A DNA stretch of 47,719 bases from Bacillus sp. MRMR6 (GTDB lineage: Bacteria; Bacillota; Bacilli; Bacillales; Cytobacillaceae): positions 421,095 through 468,813 of the forward strand of contig NZ_MSLS01000001.1 in assembly GCF_001940785.1 (NCBI RefSeq). Direction: 5' to 3'. Made by a program: the position numbers and the translations under genes. Under the pieces are notes generated by a model. That model ran no database searches. It had not been told where the DNA came from and saw nothing but the letters and a program-made list of their open reading frames with translations. Of this stretch, positions 1 through 8,991 are shown piece by piece (the stretch's first letter is position 1; each line of letters opens with the position of its first letter).

Positions 1-25
1 ACAACTAATTTATTCAAAAACTACT

Positions 26-63
26 AAGGCTTCCTTGAACTTGTTCAAGGAGGCCTTTCTTTA
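26..63 (+). terminator. Rho-independent terminator of an upstream gene outside the window
   Basis: A 14-bp stem (26-39 with 44-57, one G-T pair) with a 4-nt loop is followed by a T-rich tail. It must end a gene lying before the window. Bases 1-25 show nothing else that can be assigned. Confidence 0.8.
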
Positions 64-82
64 TTATATATATTGATTAATA

Positions 83-113
83 GTCTGATTTTTAAACAAA
101 ATAAACGGAAAAT
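83..113. promoter_or_regulatory. Candidate operator, copy 1 (repeated before the PL11 lyase gene)
   Basis: These 31 bases recur at 4215-4245 with only two differences. Both copies sit upstream of a gene for rhamnogalacturonan use. In copy 2 the first 24 bases form an imperfect dyad with GTCT/AGAC ends; in copy 1 one outer arm is weaker. A shared site of this kind suggests one regulator for importer and lyase. The regulator is unknown and no matching gene is adjacent. Confidence 0.5.
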
Positions 114-117
114 TGGA

Positions 118-166
118 TTCAGACAATTCCGATAAAAACTTACAATAGTAAATGTAAACACTTACA
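118..166 (+). promoter_or_regulatory. Promoter with overlapping cre-like site for the binding-protein gene
   Basis: A -10 box TACAAT lies at 141-146, with a weak -35 (TTCAGA, 118-123) at 17 bp. Just downstream, 153-166 reads TGTAAACACTTACA, which fits the CcpA cre consensus TGWAANCGNTWNCA at all but one fixed base. It is also a perfect palindrome in its arms (152-157 with 162-167). A cre at this position would block early transcription when glucose is present. A LacI-family operator is the alternative reading. Confidence 0.55.
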
Positions 167-198
167 TAAAGGTGTTAAAAGAAAAAGGGGGAGACAAA

Positions 199-1512
199 AT
201 GAAAAAAATCTTAGTTTTATTATTCAGTTTTGTACTAGTCTTTTCATTAGCAGCATGTAACGGCAGCAGTTCAACAAGCGGTAATAATTCTGATTCAGAA
301 CCAAAAGAAGATGAGAAAAAAGATGAAAAAGTTACACTACGTATTGCATGGTGGGGATCTCAACCACGACATGATTACACACTAGAAATTATTAAAATGT
401 ATGAAGAAAAAAATCCAAATGTAAAAATTGAAGCTGAATATGCAGCTTGGGATGACTACTGGAAGAAGCTAGCTCCACAGGCAGCAGCAAACGAATTACC
501 AGATATCGTTCAAATGGACCTTTCTTATTTTTCACAATACGCTCAAAATGGTCAAGTTACTGACTTAACTCCATATTTAGATAAGCAAATCAACACAAAA
601 GATATTGCTGATACTATTATCAGCGGTGGTAAGCTTGGCGATAAGCTTTATGGAATTAACGCAGGGGTTAACGTAGTTGGATTCCACTATGACCAAGAAC
701 TATTGAAAACAATCGGTGTAGATTCTCTTGATGAGAATTGGACTTGGGATGACTATAAGGAAATCGCACTAAAAGCAAAAGATGCAGGTCTATTCATGGA
801 TACAGGAATGAAAGCCGATGTATTCTTTAACTACTATTTAAGAACACAAGGGAAGTCACTTTATAGTAAAGATGGAGCTTCTCTAGGTTATACAGATGAC
901 AAATTGTTTGAAGACTTCTTTAACATGACATCTGGTTTAGTAAAAGAAAAAGCAGTTCCAACTCCTGACTACTTAGCACAGTTGAAAGGGATTGAAGATG
1001 ACCCAGTTGTAACTCAAAAAGCAATTGGTATCTGGCAATGGTCTAACCAATTCGTAGGTTTACAGCAAGTTGCAAATCGTCCATTAGCAATTAACAATAT
1101 GCCAGGACCTGACAGCAAACAAGGCCTATACTTAAAGCCAAGTATGTTCTGGTCTATGGCTAATAATTCAAAGCATAAAGAAGAAGCAGCGAAGTTTATC
1201 GACTTCCTAATCAATGATGTTGAGGCTAACAAGTTAACTCTTGGAGATCGTGGAGTTCCAGGTTCTTCTGTTGTCAAAGACGCATTAAAGCCATTACTTT
1301 CACCTGCACAAGTTCAAGTATTTGACTATGTTGACTGGGCAGAAGAAAACAGTTCATCATTTTCCGGTCCAGATCCAGTTGGTGCTGGTGAGGTCATTGA
1401 AACACTAGATAGTATTGCTGAGCAAATGGCATACGGTAATCTAAAAGTAGAAGATGCAGCTAAGCAATTTAGACAGCAAGCTGAGAGTGTTTTAGCTCAA
1501 AACAAAAAATAA
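199..1512 (+). CDS. Sugar ABC transporter substrate-binding lipoprotein
   Basis: This is a family-1 extracellular solute-binding protein of 437 residues. It is a secreted lipoprotein that presents an oligosaccharide to the two permeases encoded next. The N-terminus is a lipoprotein signal peptide with lipobox LAAC, followed by a polar linker rich in Ser, Asn, Glu and Lys. The mature part has features typical of this family (IAWWGSQPRHDYT near the start, then a DDYWKKLAPQAAA stretch). The start at 199 was chosen because AAAAGGGGGAG sits just upstream and because the signal peptide begins there; an ATG at 172 would add nine charged residues in front. Being next to YesL and a PL11 lyase, the likely ligand is a rhamnogalacturonan oligosaccharide, as for the B. 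subtilis YesO and YtcQ systems. The ligand is inferred, not seen. Confidence 0.92.
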   Translation: MKKILVLLFSFVLVFSLAACNGSSSTSGNNSDSEPKEDEKKDEKVTLRIAWWGSQPRHDYTLEIIKMYEEKNPNVKIEAEYAAWDDYWKKLAPQAAANELPDIVQMDLSYFSQYAQNGQVTDLTPYLDKQINTKDIADTIISGGKLGDKLYGINAGVNVVGFHYDQELLKTIGVDSLDENWTWDDYKEIALKAKDAGLFMDTGMKADVFFNYYLRTQGKSLYSKDGASLGYTDDKLFEDFFNMTSGLVKEKAVPTPDYLAQLKGIEDDPVVTQKAIGIWQWSNQFVGLQQVANRPLAINNMPGPDSKQGLYLKPSMFWSMANNSKHKEEAAKFIDFLINDVEANKLTLGDRGVPGSSVVKDALKPLLSPAQVQVFDYVDWAEENSSSFSGPDPVGAGEVIETLDSIAEQMAYGNLKVEDAAKQFRQQAESVLAQNKK

Positions 1513-1521
1513 TAACCATTT

Positions 1522-1554
1522 CGATAGCTGATCGGTCTTAAAGATCAGCTATCG
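1522..1554 (+). promoter_or_regulatory. Intercistronic hairpin between binding protein and permease genes
   Basis: A perfect 12-bp stem (1522-1533 with 1543-1554) with a 9-nt loop lies between the two genes and is followed only by a short CCTTTC tail, not a long T run. It is likely a partial terminator or a 3' RNA stabiliser, allowing more binding protein than permease to be made from one transcript. Confidence 0.65.
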
Positions 1555-1600
1555 TCCTTTCAACTAAGGAAGTTGATCCTAAGAAAAAGGAGTTGAATAT

Positions 1601-2554
1601 ATGAGTACACCTGTGGTAAAGCGAGATGTAAATATCCCAATTAAAACAGTTAGTAAAAGACGGCGGATCATCAATGAAAACTTAACAGGCTATGCGTTTA
1701 TTAGTCCATTTATCATCGGATTCCTTGCTTTTACATTAATTCCTATCATTGCATCTTTATATTTATCATTTACAAACTATAATTTATTTTCTGCCCCAAG
1801 ATGGATAGGCTTTGATAACTACATAAAAATGTTTACAGCAGACCCGCGTTATTGGCAGTCATTAAAAGTCACACTGATTTATGTATTAGCAGGTGTTCCT
1901 TTAAGACTTGCTTTCGCCCTGCTAATTGCTATGATTCTAAATACTGCTTCTAAAGCAGTGGGGATCTACCGAACATTATTCTATTTACCTTCCCTAATTG
2001 GAGGGAGCGTCGCGGTAGCAATCATGTGGCGGAATGTTTTCGGTGACTTGGGAATAGTGAATATCGTATTAGATTTGCTTGGACTCAATGTGGTGAGATG
2101 GTTTGGTAACCCGACCGCTGCTCTATGGATGTTGATTTTCTTATCTGTATGGCAATTTGGTTCCTCGATGCTAATCTTCCTAGCAGGATTAAAAGGCATT
2201 CCAAAGAGTTATTATGAAGCTGCAAGTGTAGATGGTGCGAACGGAGTACAGAAATTCTTCAAAATTACTCTTCCAATGCTAAGCCCAGTAATTCTATTTA
2301 ATACAGTTATGCAAACGATTGCGGCCTTTATGACTTTTGTACCAGCTTTTATTATCTCGAAAGGTACAGGCGGTCCGTTAGACGGAACTCTTCTATATTC
2401 TTTATATCTATTTATTCAAGGTTTCGAGTTCTTTAATATGGGATATGCTTCAGCAATGGCATGGGTCATGCTCATTATTGTCGGAGTGTTAACCGTGATC
2501 ATCTTTGTTTCATCAAAATATTGGGTTCATTATGAATCGGAAGGAGGCAAATAA
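1601..2554 (+). CDS. Sugar ABC transporter permease (MalF/UgpA type)
   Basis: An inner-membrane permease of 317 residues in the binding-protein-dependent transport family. It has a positively charged N-terminal tail (KRRRIINEN) and then about six hydrophobic segments. The cytoplasmic coupling loop is seen in [26 protein letters not shown], the classic EAA motif that docks the ATPase. A GGAG ribosome site lies just before the ATG. It pairs with the next permease, whose start is only 2 bases after this stop. No ATPase is encoded nearby; in Bacillus such systems commonly share MsmX from elsewhere in the genome. Substrate inferred from context as a pectin oligosaccharide. Confidence 0.93.
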   Translation: MSTPVVKRDVNIPIKTVSKRRRIINENLTGYAFISPFIIGFLAFTLIPIIASLYLSFTNYNLFSAPRWIGFDNYIKMFTADPRYWQSLKVTLIYVLAGVPLRLAFALLIAMILNTASKAVGIYRTLFYLPSLIGGSVAVAIMWRNVFGDLGIVNIVLDLLGLNVVRWFGNPTAALWMLIFLSVWQFGSSMLIFLAGLKGIPKSYYEAASVDGANGVQKFFKITLPMLSPVILFNTVMQTIAAFMTFVPAFIISKGTGGPLDGTLLYSLYLFIQGFEFFNMGYASAMAWVMLIIVGVLTVIIFVSSKYWVHYESEGGK

Positions 2555-2556
2555 CG

Positions 2557-3402
2557 ATGCTACAAAAGTTAAAATCACCAAAATGGTGGATTTACCATCT
2601 ACTTGTCGGCGGATTTGCAGTATTAATGTTGTATCCTGTTATTTGGCTCCTAATGAGTTCTTTTAAACCTAGTGATACCATCTTTGTTACGGCTAAATCG
2701 CTCTTCCCAGATCCATGGATTTGGACCAACTTTACAGAAGGCTGGAAAGGTATAGGCGGAAATACGTTTGGCGTTTTCATCAGAAATACAGCAATCCTAG
2801 TTGTTATTACCTTAATCGGACAGGTTATTTCATCGGCTTTCATTGCCTTCGGTTTTGCACGATTACAGTTTAAAGGAAAAGCATTTTGGTTTGCGATTAT
2901 GATGGTTACGTTAATGCTTCCACATGATGTGTTAATGGTTCCACAATATATCATTTTCTCAAAGCTTGGTTGGTTAAACTCGATTAAACCGCTTGCAATT
3001 CCAGCCTATTTCGGACATCCGTTTTTCATCTTCCTTTTAGTCCAATTTATTCGGACCATTCCAAGAGAACTTGATGAAGCGGCGATCATAGATGGATGTA
3101 GCACTTTCAAGATTTTCACTAAAATAATCTTACCGTTAATCAAACCAGCTTTAGCAACAGCATCTATTTTCTCCTTTTATTGGACGTGGGAATCCTTATT
3201 AGGGCCTGTATTATACTTGAATTCCCCATCGAAATATACTGTTTCTATGGCATTAAACATGTTCCTGAGTAATGAAACAGTATCAAACTGGGGTGCGATG
3301 TTTGCCATGTCTGTTGTAACCTTGATTCCAGTATTTGTAATCTTCTTTATTTTCCAACGCCACGTTGTGGAAGGAATTAGTACTAGCGGATTAAAAGGTT
3401 AA
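2557..3402 (+). CDS. Sugar ABC transporter permease (MalG/UgpE type)
   Basis: The second permease, 281 residues, of carbohydrate ABC systems. Six hydrophobic segments can be read, and the coupling loop [28 protein letters not shown] carries the EAA motif (EAAxxDG). The C-terminus ends in [14 protein letters not shown], the usual tail of this family. A strong GGAAGGAGG site lies inside the end of the preceding gene, consistent with coupled translation. It forms the channel with the preceding permease. Confidence 0.93.
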   Translation: MLQKLKSPKWWIYHLLVGGFAVLMLYPVIWLLMSSFKPSDTIFVTAKSLFPDPWIWTNFTEGWKGIGGNTFGVFIRNTAILVVITLIGQVISSAFIAFGFARLQFKGKAFWFAIMMVTLMLPHDVLMVPQYIIFSKLGWLNSIKPLAIPAYFGHPFFIFLLVQFIRTIPRELDEAAIIDGCSTFKIFTKIILPLIKPALATASIFSFYWTWESLLGPVLYLNSPSKYTVSMALNMFLSNETVSNWGAMFAMSVVTLIPVFVIFFIFQRHVVEGISTSGLKG

Positions 3403-3442
3403 TAGGTGACATTAATGATACGTGCTGACAAGTTTTGTTTCA

Positions 3443-3487
3443 CTTTGCCACTTCCACATAAGTAATTTAATTGGTGAAGTGGCAAAG
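3443..3487 (+). promoter_or_regulatory. Intercistronic hairpin before the yesL-like gene
   Basis: A perfect 12-bp stem (3443-3454 with 3476-3487) closes a 21-nt loop in the 118-bp gap between the permease and YesL genes. No T run follows, so it is not a simple terminator. It may stabilise or process the operon message. Confidence 0.5.
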
Positions 3488-3520
3488 AATAAAAGTTTTC
3501 AAGTGAGTAGGAGGATTACA

Positions 3521-4159
3521 ATGGAAACTTCAGGTTTTATGGGCGGTTTTAATAAATTACTAGAATGGATCTCAAGATTAGCTTTCTTGAATATATTATG
3601 GATCACTGGCACTATACTTGGCTTTGGCATCTTTGGTTTTTTCCCAGCAACTGTCGCTATGTTTGCGGTTGTCCGTAAATGGATGTTTGGGAAAGAAGAT
3701 CTATCCATTTTTAAGACCTTTTGGACTGCTTACAGACAGGAGTTTTTAAAGAGTAATCTTCTTGGATTAATCATTATTGGTTTTGGACTTGTTTTATACA
3801 TAGATTTTTATTTTGTAAATCATGCAGCAAGTAGTTTGAAAGCCATTTTATACGTTCCATTTTTAATTATTACTTTTATTTATATCTGTATGTTGTTTTA
3901 TATCATTCCAATCTTTGTACATTATGATATGAAAATAAGTCAGGTCATAAAAAACTCCTTCTTCGTCATGATTTTGAATCCACTTTCTACATTCTTTATG
4001 CTAATTGGAAGCTTTGGAATTCTCTTTGTGCTTTCCTATGCACCTCCGATTTGTATTTTATACAGCGGAAATCTATTAGCCTTATTTATTATGAAGCCTG
4101 CCGTTAATGCGTTCGAGAAAATAGGCAGTAAATCTAAGTTAGTATTTCAAGAACAATAA
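3521..4159 (+). CDS. yesL: YesL family (DUF624) membrane protein
   Basis: A 212-residue membrane protein with about five hydrophobic segments. The family signature is visible at the N-terminus (FNKLLEWISRLAFLNILWI, then GFFPATVAMFAVVRKWM). DUF624 proteins accompany carbohydrate ABC transporters in Firmicutes, notably yesL in the B. subtilis rhamnogalacturonan cluster. Their molecular role is not established; assistance to the transporter is often supposed. The start at 3521 has AGGAGG seven bases upstream; the frame is open from 3422, but that stretch overlaps the hairpin and looks untranslated. It ends the importer operon, since a terminator follows. Confidence 0.85.
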   Translation: METSGFMGGFNKLLEWISRLAFLNILWITGTILGFGIFGFFPATVAMFAVVRKWMFGKEDLSIFKTFWTAYRQEFLKSNLLGLIIIGFGLVLYIDFYFVNHAASSLKAILYVPFLIITFIYICMLFYIIPIFVHYDMKISQVIKNSFFVMILNPLSTFFMLIGSFGILFVLSYAPPICILYSGNLLALFIMKPAVNAFEKIGSKSKLVFQEQ

Positions 4160-4161
4160 AT

Positions 4162-4196
4162 AATCGGGCTCTCTACTTTGAGACCCGATTTTTTCA
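4162..4196 (+). terminator. Rho-independent terminator of the importer operon
   Basis: AATCGGG pairs with CCCGATT, extended by TCTC/GAGA past a mismatch, and is followed by six T residues. It separates the transporter operon from the PL11 gene. Confidence 0.85.
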
Positions 4197-4214
4197 TAGC
4201 CAGAGGAAATATAT

Positions 4215-4245
4215 GTCTGTTTTTTAAACAAAATAGACGGAAAAT
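4215..4245. promoter_or_regulatory. Candidate operator, copy 2 (before the PL11 lyase gene)
   Basis: 29 of 31 bases match the sequence at 83-113. Here 4215-4238 is a 24-nt dyad with perfect outer arms GTCT/AGAC and TTTT/AAAA inner matches. It lies only 3 bases from a cre-like site. Confidence 0.5.
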
Positions 4246-4248
4246 CAC

Positions 4249-4262
4249 CTTAAGCGCTTTCA
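4249..4262 (-). promoter_or_regulatory. cre-like site before the PL11 lyase gene
   Basis: Read on the minus strand this is TGAAAGCGCTTAAG. The left half and core match a consensus CcpA site, while the right half is weaker. The leader from here to the start codon (134 bases) has no other gene. It contains a GGGG/CCCC inverted repeat around 4290-4313, possibly a leader hairpin. Confidence 0.5.
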
Positions 4263-4395
4263 ATAATTAGAATATTATGAATTATAGTGGGGGAATTTTT
4301 GTTTTTATCCCCTAAGTATAGAAAGGGGGGAGAAATTTATCATTCTAGATTTCTAATAAATGAACTAGCTATTATTCAATTTAATGGGGGTAAAA

Positions 4396-7300
4396 ATGTT
4401 TAAAAAACTTTCTAAAAAATTGCCTGTCGTTGTAAGTTCCGCGATGATACTATCCATGTTTACCGGCGTTGGGTCAGTAAATCCTACACCTATTCAAGCA
4501 GAGGGATCAAGCAGTAGTGCGGGTCTTAGGTTTGACTTTGGATCTGCTTCAAGCCCTGTTGCAAAAGGTTATACTCAAGTAACAAATACAATGATTTACA
4601 ATAGTACTAGAGGGTACGGATTAAGTAAAGCAGTTGCTGAGCGTGATAGAGGAAATCCCGACGATATAAAAAGAGATTTTGTAATTGATGGTAACTATTC
4701 TTTTATGGTCGATGTTCCTAATGGTGAATATTTTGTAAATGTAGTTACAGGAGATAATATTGCTTCTAGTAGAACAAGTTTCAATATTGAAGGGCAGTCG
4801 CTTGGATCAATCTCGACTGGTACTGGGCAATTTGCTGAAAAGTCTACTATTGTTAATGTAAAGGATAATCAGCTTAATGTTGCTATTAGTGAAAATGGGC
4901 GAATTAATGCCTTAGAAATTGTTCCAATGACGTCACCTGAGGGATTAGAAGCGAGTGAAAAAAATCTTTACCCCGATTCAAGTGTAACATTAAGCTGGAA
5001 TTCGGTAGATGGTGCTACAACCTATAATGTATTCAGAAAATCAGTAGGAGAGATAGAAGCTGTTAAGGTTGGTACAACAACAGCTCAAGAATATGTTGAT
5101 AGAACCGTTCAGCTGGGTTATACATATGAATACTATGTAACTCAAGTGAATAGCGCTGGTATAGAATCTACGAAAAGTGAAGAAATCTCTGTGAATTTCT
5201 TTGATGAAACAGTAGGAACTCCTAAGGCTCCTAGTAGTGTTGCCATATTAGAAGCATCAGAAAACTCGATCAGCTTTAAATGGGATAGCGTTGAGGGTGC
5301 GTTATTATACTACGTATACAGAGCTACATCAGAAGATGGAGTATATAAAAGGATGGGAATTTCGGATAATCAGGAATTTACTGACCAGTCTGTATCCCCA
5401 ACTAGGAACTATTATTATAAAGTGTCTGCGGTAAGTTTAGGAGGAATTTCAGAATCGTCTACGGTTATTAAAACTCCAATTACAAAGGTGTTCCAACGCC
5501 AAATGGAAAAGCTTGATAGAGGATTAGTCGCAGCAAAAGTAGAAAACGGTGTGTATGTCGGCTGGAGAATGTTAGGAACTGATCCCAACAGCGTTTCGTT
5601 TAACCTATACCGTGATGGTGTAAAAGTAAATAGCAAACCAATTACCTCAAGTACCAATTATTTAGATGCAAACGGAACACAGGATTCTAAATACGATGTT
5701 CGTGTAGTTTTCAATGGGAATGAGGAACCGCTTGCAGAAACGGTAACCGTTTGGGGGCAAAATTATTTTGACATGCCTCTCGATAAGCCGGAAGGTGGTA
5801 AGACACCAGATGGTGTAACCTATACCTACTCCGCTAACGATGTAAGTGTCGGTGATGTGGATGGAGATGGTCAATATGAGTTAATTGTCAAATGGTATCC
5901 TAGCAATGCAAAGGATAATTCTCAATCTGGAAATACTGGTAACACATTAATTGATGCCTATAAGCTTGATGGAACAAAACTGTGGCGTATTGACTTAGGG
6001 AAAAATATTCGTTCCGGTGCCCATTATACGCAAATGATGGTGTACGATTTAGATGGAGACGGTAAGGCTGAACTGGCAGTTAAGACAGCAGATGGGACCA
6101 TTGACGGTGAAGGCACTGTAATTGGGGATGCAAAGGCGGATTACCGCAACTCTGGCGGATATATATTAGCTGGACCAGAATTTTTAACTATTTTTGACGG
6201 TTTAACAGGTAAGGCACTAGTTACAACTGATTATAATCCACCAAGAGGTAATGTAGCTGCTTGGGGAGACAACTATGGTAACCGTGTTGACCGCTTCTTA
6301 GCCGGAATTGCCTACCTTGATGGTGAAAGACCAAGCCTTATAATGGCACGTGGTTATTATACAAGGTCAGTACTCGCAGCCTATAACTTTAGAGATGGTG
6401 AATTAACGGAGCTGTGGACCTTTGATAGCAATAACCCGGGATATGCCGGCTATGCTGGTCAGGGTTACCATAGCTTAAGTGTAAATGATGTGAATCAAGA
6501 TGGAAAAGATGAAATTGTTTATGGTGCAGCCGTAATTGATGATGACGGAACAGGTTTGTATACTACCGGTTTAGGGCATGGAGACGCAATGCATGTTGGC
6601 GATCTTGATCCATCTAGACCTGGTTTAGAAATGTTTGCAGTCCATGAGAGCAGTGGGGCAAAATACGGTATAGAATTCCGCGATGCGGAGTCGGGTGAAA
6701 TCATTTGGGGTGAACATACGGGCAGAGATACTGGTCGAGGAGCTTCAGCCGATATTGATCCTAGATATCCTGGTAATGAATCATGGGCAATTGGTGGCGC
6801 TTGGAATGATACCACCGGTGGTTTGTACACTGCTAAAGGTGAAAAAATCTCAACTTCTATTCCTCCTGCAAACTTTGTAATTTGGTGGGACGGGGATCTC
6901 CAGCGTGAGATTCTTGATCATGGCAATTTTAACACAGCAGCACAGGTTGGTGTAGGTACGATAGGTAAATGGGACTATGAAAATAACAAAATGGTCAACT
7001 TACTAACTGCAGACGGTACTTTCTCGAATAATGGAACAAAAGGCACTCCAAACCTGCAAGCAGATATCCTTGGAGACTGGAGAGAAGAAGTCATTTGGAG
7101 AACTGAAGACAGCAATGCATTACGAATCTATACGACTACAAATCTAACTGAGCATCGTATTTATACGTTAATGCATGACCCTGCATATCGTTTAGGTGTT
7201 GCTTGGCAGAATGTTGGATATAACCAGCCGCCGCACACAAGCTTCTTTATAGGTCAAGATATGGAAGCGGCTCCGGCTCCAAATCTTTATTTTAGTGAAG

Positions 7301-7641
7301 TGTTACCGGCATTAGCTGATGTGAATCCTAACACATTTGATTTAAAGGTGACGAATGGCAAAAGTCCATTTACCGTTAATATTGAATTAGACGGCGGGGG
7401 CAATGTTTCAGAAATTAATTCTGCAACTATTAAGCTTGTCATCAATGGTAAAGCGATTTTTGCAGAACCCCATTCTTCTGTTAATGGAAATAAGAAAAAG
7501 AAATTGATGGTCAAATTTGACCGTCAAAAAGTCGTTGACGCTTTACAAGGATACAGCGGCACAGTTGATATCAGTGTTGGCGGTTTCTTATATGATGGAA
7601 AGAGCTTTATTGCAAAAGAAACACTAACTATTAGTCAATAA
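4396..7641 (+). CDS. Secreted rhamnogalacturonan lyase (PL11) with two FN3 domains
   Basis: An extracellular polysaccharide lyase of 1081 residues that would cleave the rhamnose-galacturonate backbone of rhamnogalacturonan I by beta-elimination. The first 35 or so residues are a Sec signal peptide with probable cleavage after IQA. Residues about 45-178 form a beta-rich domain beginning LRFDFGSASSPV, as seen in carbohydrate-binding or RG-acetylesterase N-terminal domains. Two FN3 domains follow (about 179-273 and 275-362). The PL11 catalytic beta-propeller starts near 364 (RQMEKLDRGLVAAKVENGVYVGWRMLG). It carries calcium-binding-type repeats such as DVDGDGQYELIVKWYPSN and DLDGDGKAELAVKTADGT. 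A C-terminal beta domain of about 100 residues follows. B. subtilis YesW and YesX are near 610-620 residues, so this one is much larger. The ATG at 4396 is preferred over 4384 because GGGGG at 4386-4390 serves as its ribosome site. Confidence 0.93.
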   Translation: MFKKLSKKLPVVVSSAMILSMFTGVGSVNPTPIQAEGSSSSAGLRFDFGSASSPVAKGYTQVTNTMIYNSTRGYGLSKAVAERDRGNPDDIKRDFVIDGNYSFMVDVPNGEYFVNVVTGDNIASSRTSFNIEGQSLGSISTGTGQFAEKSTIVNVKDNQLNVAISENGRINALEIVPMTSPEGLEASEKNLYPDSSVTLSWNSVDGATTYNVFRKSVGEIEAVKVGTTTAQEYVDRTVQLGYTYEYYVTQVNSAGIESTKSEEISVNFFDETVGTPKAPSSVAILEASENSISFKWDSVEGALLYYVYRATSEDGVYKRMGISDNQEFTDQSVSPTRNYYYKVSAVSLGGISESSTVIKTPITKVFQRQMEKLDRGLVAAKVENGVYVGWRMLGTDPNSVSFNLYRDGVKVNSKPITSSTNYLDANGTQDSKYDVRVVFNGNEEPLAETVTVWGQNYFDMPLDKPEGGKTPDGVTYTYSANDVSVGDVDGDGQYELIVKWYPSNAKDNSQSGNTGNTLIDAYKLDGTKLWRIDLGKNIRSGAHYTQMMVYDLDGDGKAELAVKTADGTIDGEGTVIGDAKADYRNSGGYILAGPEFLTIFDGLTGKALVTTDYNPPRGNVAAWGDNYGNRVDRFLAGIAYLDGERPSLIMARGYYTRSVLAAYNFRDGELTELWTFDSNNPGYAGYAGQGYHSLSVNDVNQDGKDEIVYGAAVIDDDGTGLYTTGLGHGDAMHVGDLDPSRPGLEMFAVHESSGAKYGIEFRDAESGEIIWGEHTGRDTGRGASADIDPRYPGNESWAIGGAWNDTTGGLYTAKGEKISTSIPPANFVIWWDGDLQREILDHGNFNTAAQVGVGTIGKWDYENNKMVNLLTADGTFSNNGTKGTPNLQADILGDWREEVIWRTEDSNALRIYTTTNLTEHRIYTLMHDPAYRLGVAWQNVGYNQPPHTSFFIGQDMEAAPAPNLYFSEVLPALADVNPNTFDLKVTNGKSPFTVNIELDGGGNVSEINSATIKLVINGKAIFAEPHSSVNGNKKKKLMVKFDRQKVVDALQGYSGTVDISVGGFLYDGKSFIAKETLTISQ

Positions 7642-7714
7642 CAGAATGGGAGAGATAGAGTGTTTTTACTATCTCTCCCTTCATCATTTTTATTATCTAG
7701 GGGAGGAACGAATT

Positions 7715-7985
7715 TTGAAACCATTTATACACGATACTTTTTATTAAATAGTGAAGCAGGAAAGATTTTATATCATGATTATGCCAAACAGATGCCGATC
7801 ATTGACTACCATTGTCACTTAAACCCAAAAGAGATTACTGAAAATAAAAAGTTTAAAAATATGACAGAAATCTGGCTGAATGGTGACCATTATAAATAGA
7901 AGTACCTAAGGATTACAAACTACTTGGAAAAATAGTAGAGGATATTTGCTACAATAACACAGCTGCTTATGAAACGGGCGTATAA
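7715..7985 (+). pseudogene. uxaC: Remnant of glucuronate/galacturonate isomerase (uxaC)
   Basis: Intact UxaC is about 470 residues. Here only both ends survive. A TTG at 7715 with ribosome site GGGGAGG begins MKPFIHDTF, but the next T run has 5 bases where 6 are needed. The rest of the N-terminus ([19 protein letters not shown], then [13 protein letters not shown], to WLNGDHYK) is therefore one frame off. The HCH metal-binding start of UxaC is recognisable. At about 7895 it jumps to a C-terminal piece in another frame (DYKLLGKIVEDICYNNTAAY, stop 7983-7985). So it has one frameshift and a deletion of most of the gene. Identification is from family memory, not a search. Confidence 0.8.
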
Positions 7986-8006
7986 ACATCAAAGGAGAGA
8001 TCAATC

Positions 8007-8990
8007 TTGAAAATCGGATTTATTGGAACGGGCTGGTTCACTAAAACACATGCTGATATTTTAGGGGAAATGGATGGGGTAGAGATAACAGCATTTTGTG
8101 GAACAAGTGTGGAGAAAGCAGAAATAGAAGCAAGAAAATGGTCAAAGGCATCTGGCTACGCAAATGTAGAAGAAATGCTGGATAAGCAGAAACTTGATGC
8201 AGTTTACATATGTGTTCCCCCAATGGCACATGGAGCAATCGAACATGCTTTGCTAGAAAGAAATATTCCCTTTTTTGTAGAAAAGCCAATTGGAATAAAA
8301 GATGAGCCTGACGCAATTGCGAGAAAAGTAGAAGAGCAGGGTCTTATTACATCTGTGGGATACCACTGGCGATATAAAGATACGACCAAAAAGGCGTTAG
8401 CATTACTTCAGAATCGTAAAGCAGGAATGGCACTTGGATATTGGATGGGTACAATGCCTATGGTCCCGTGGTGGAGAGACGTGTCAAGGTCAGGCGGACA
8501 ATTTATGGAACAGACTACCCACATTGTCGATCTTTTACGATACTTATGCGGTGATATTAAGGAAGTGTATGCAGCTTATAATAGTACAATGATGGCTGAA
8601 AAAGTGGAAGGAACAACCACTTCAGATGTCGGCAGTGTGATTGTTAAGCTGCAAAACGGTATGGTGGCAACGATCTCAAATACTTGTATTCTCCCGGAAC
8701 CAAATAAATCAGGACTTGAAATATATACGGACGAAGGAGTTCTAGAACTGTGGAATCACCAGTTAAGAGACGTCCGAGGAAAGAGAATCGTGGAATATAC
8801 GGAACAAAATAATCCGTATTTCGTTGAAAACCAAATCTTTCTTGATGCGGTCAGAACAGGAAATACATCTAATATTTTATCAACCTATCAAGATGCGGTA
8901 AAAACACATCAAGTGACCGTTGCAGCGAATCAATCTGCAATGACCGGAAAACCAATTTCCTTAATGCTGGAGGAGAAACAGGAAATCTGA
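8007..8990 (+). CDS. Gfo/Idh/MocA family oxidoreductase
   Basis: A cytoplasmic NAD(P)-dependent dehydrogenase of 327 residues. The N-terminal Rossmann fold shows IGFIGTGWF (GxGxxx cofactor loop), and the family lysine lies in FVEKPIG near residue 94. The C-terminal Gfo/Idh domain follows, with GGQFMEQTTHIVDLLRYL (conserved HxxDxxR-like substrate motif). The start is TTG at 8007 with AAAGGAGAG at 7991-7999. It sits between the uxaC remnant and the uxaA remnant and appears intact, so it was kept while the uronate genes decayed. B. subtilis has a similar oxidoreductase, YteT, in its rhamnogalacturonan cluster. The substrate cannot be told; a sugar or uronate derivative is likely. Confidence 0.88.
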   Translation: MKIGFIGTGWFTKTHADILGEMDGVEITAFCGTSVEKAEIEARKWSKASGYANVEEMLDKQKLDAVYICVPPMAHGAIEHALLERNIPFFVEKPIGIKDEPDAIARKVEEQGLITSVGYHWRYKDTTKKALALLQNRKAGMALGYWMGTMPMVPWWRDVSRSGGQFMEQTTHIVDLLRYLCGDIKEVYAAYNSTMMAEKVEGTTTSDVGSVIVKLQNGMVATISNTCILPEPNKSGLEIYTDEGVLELWNHQLRDVRGKRIVEYTEQNNPYFVENQIFLDAVRTGNTSNILSTYQDAVKTHQVTVAANQSAMTGKPISLMLEEKQEI

Positions 8991-8991
8991 G

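Noticed and set aside
172..198. Upstream ATG extending the binding protein by nine residues
   Set aside because: The extension would put charged residues before the signal peptide and lies over the GGGGGAG ribosome site of ATG 199.
6519..6830. 103-codon open frame on the minus strand inside the PL11 gene
   Set aside because: It lies fully opposite a strong coding frame, has no ribosome site or family resemblance, and is a shadow.
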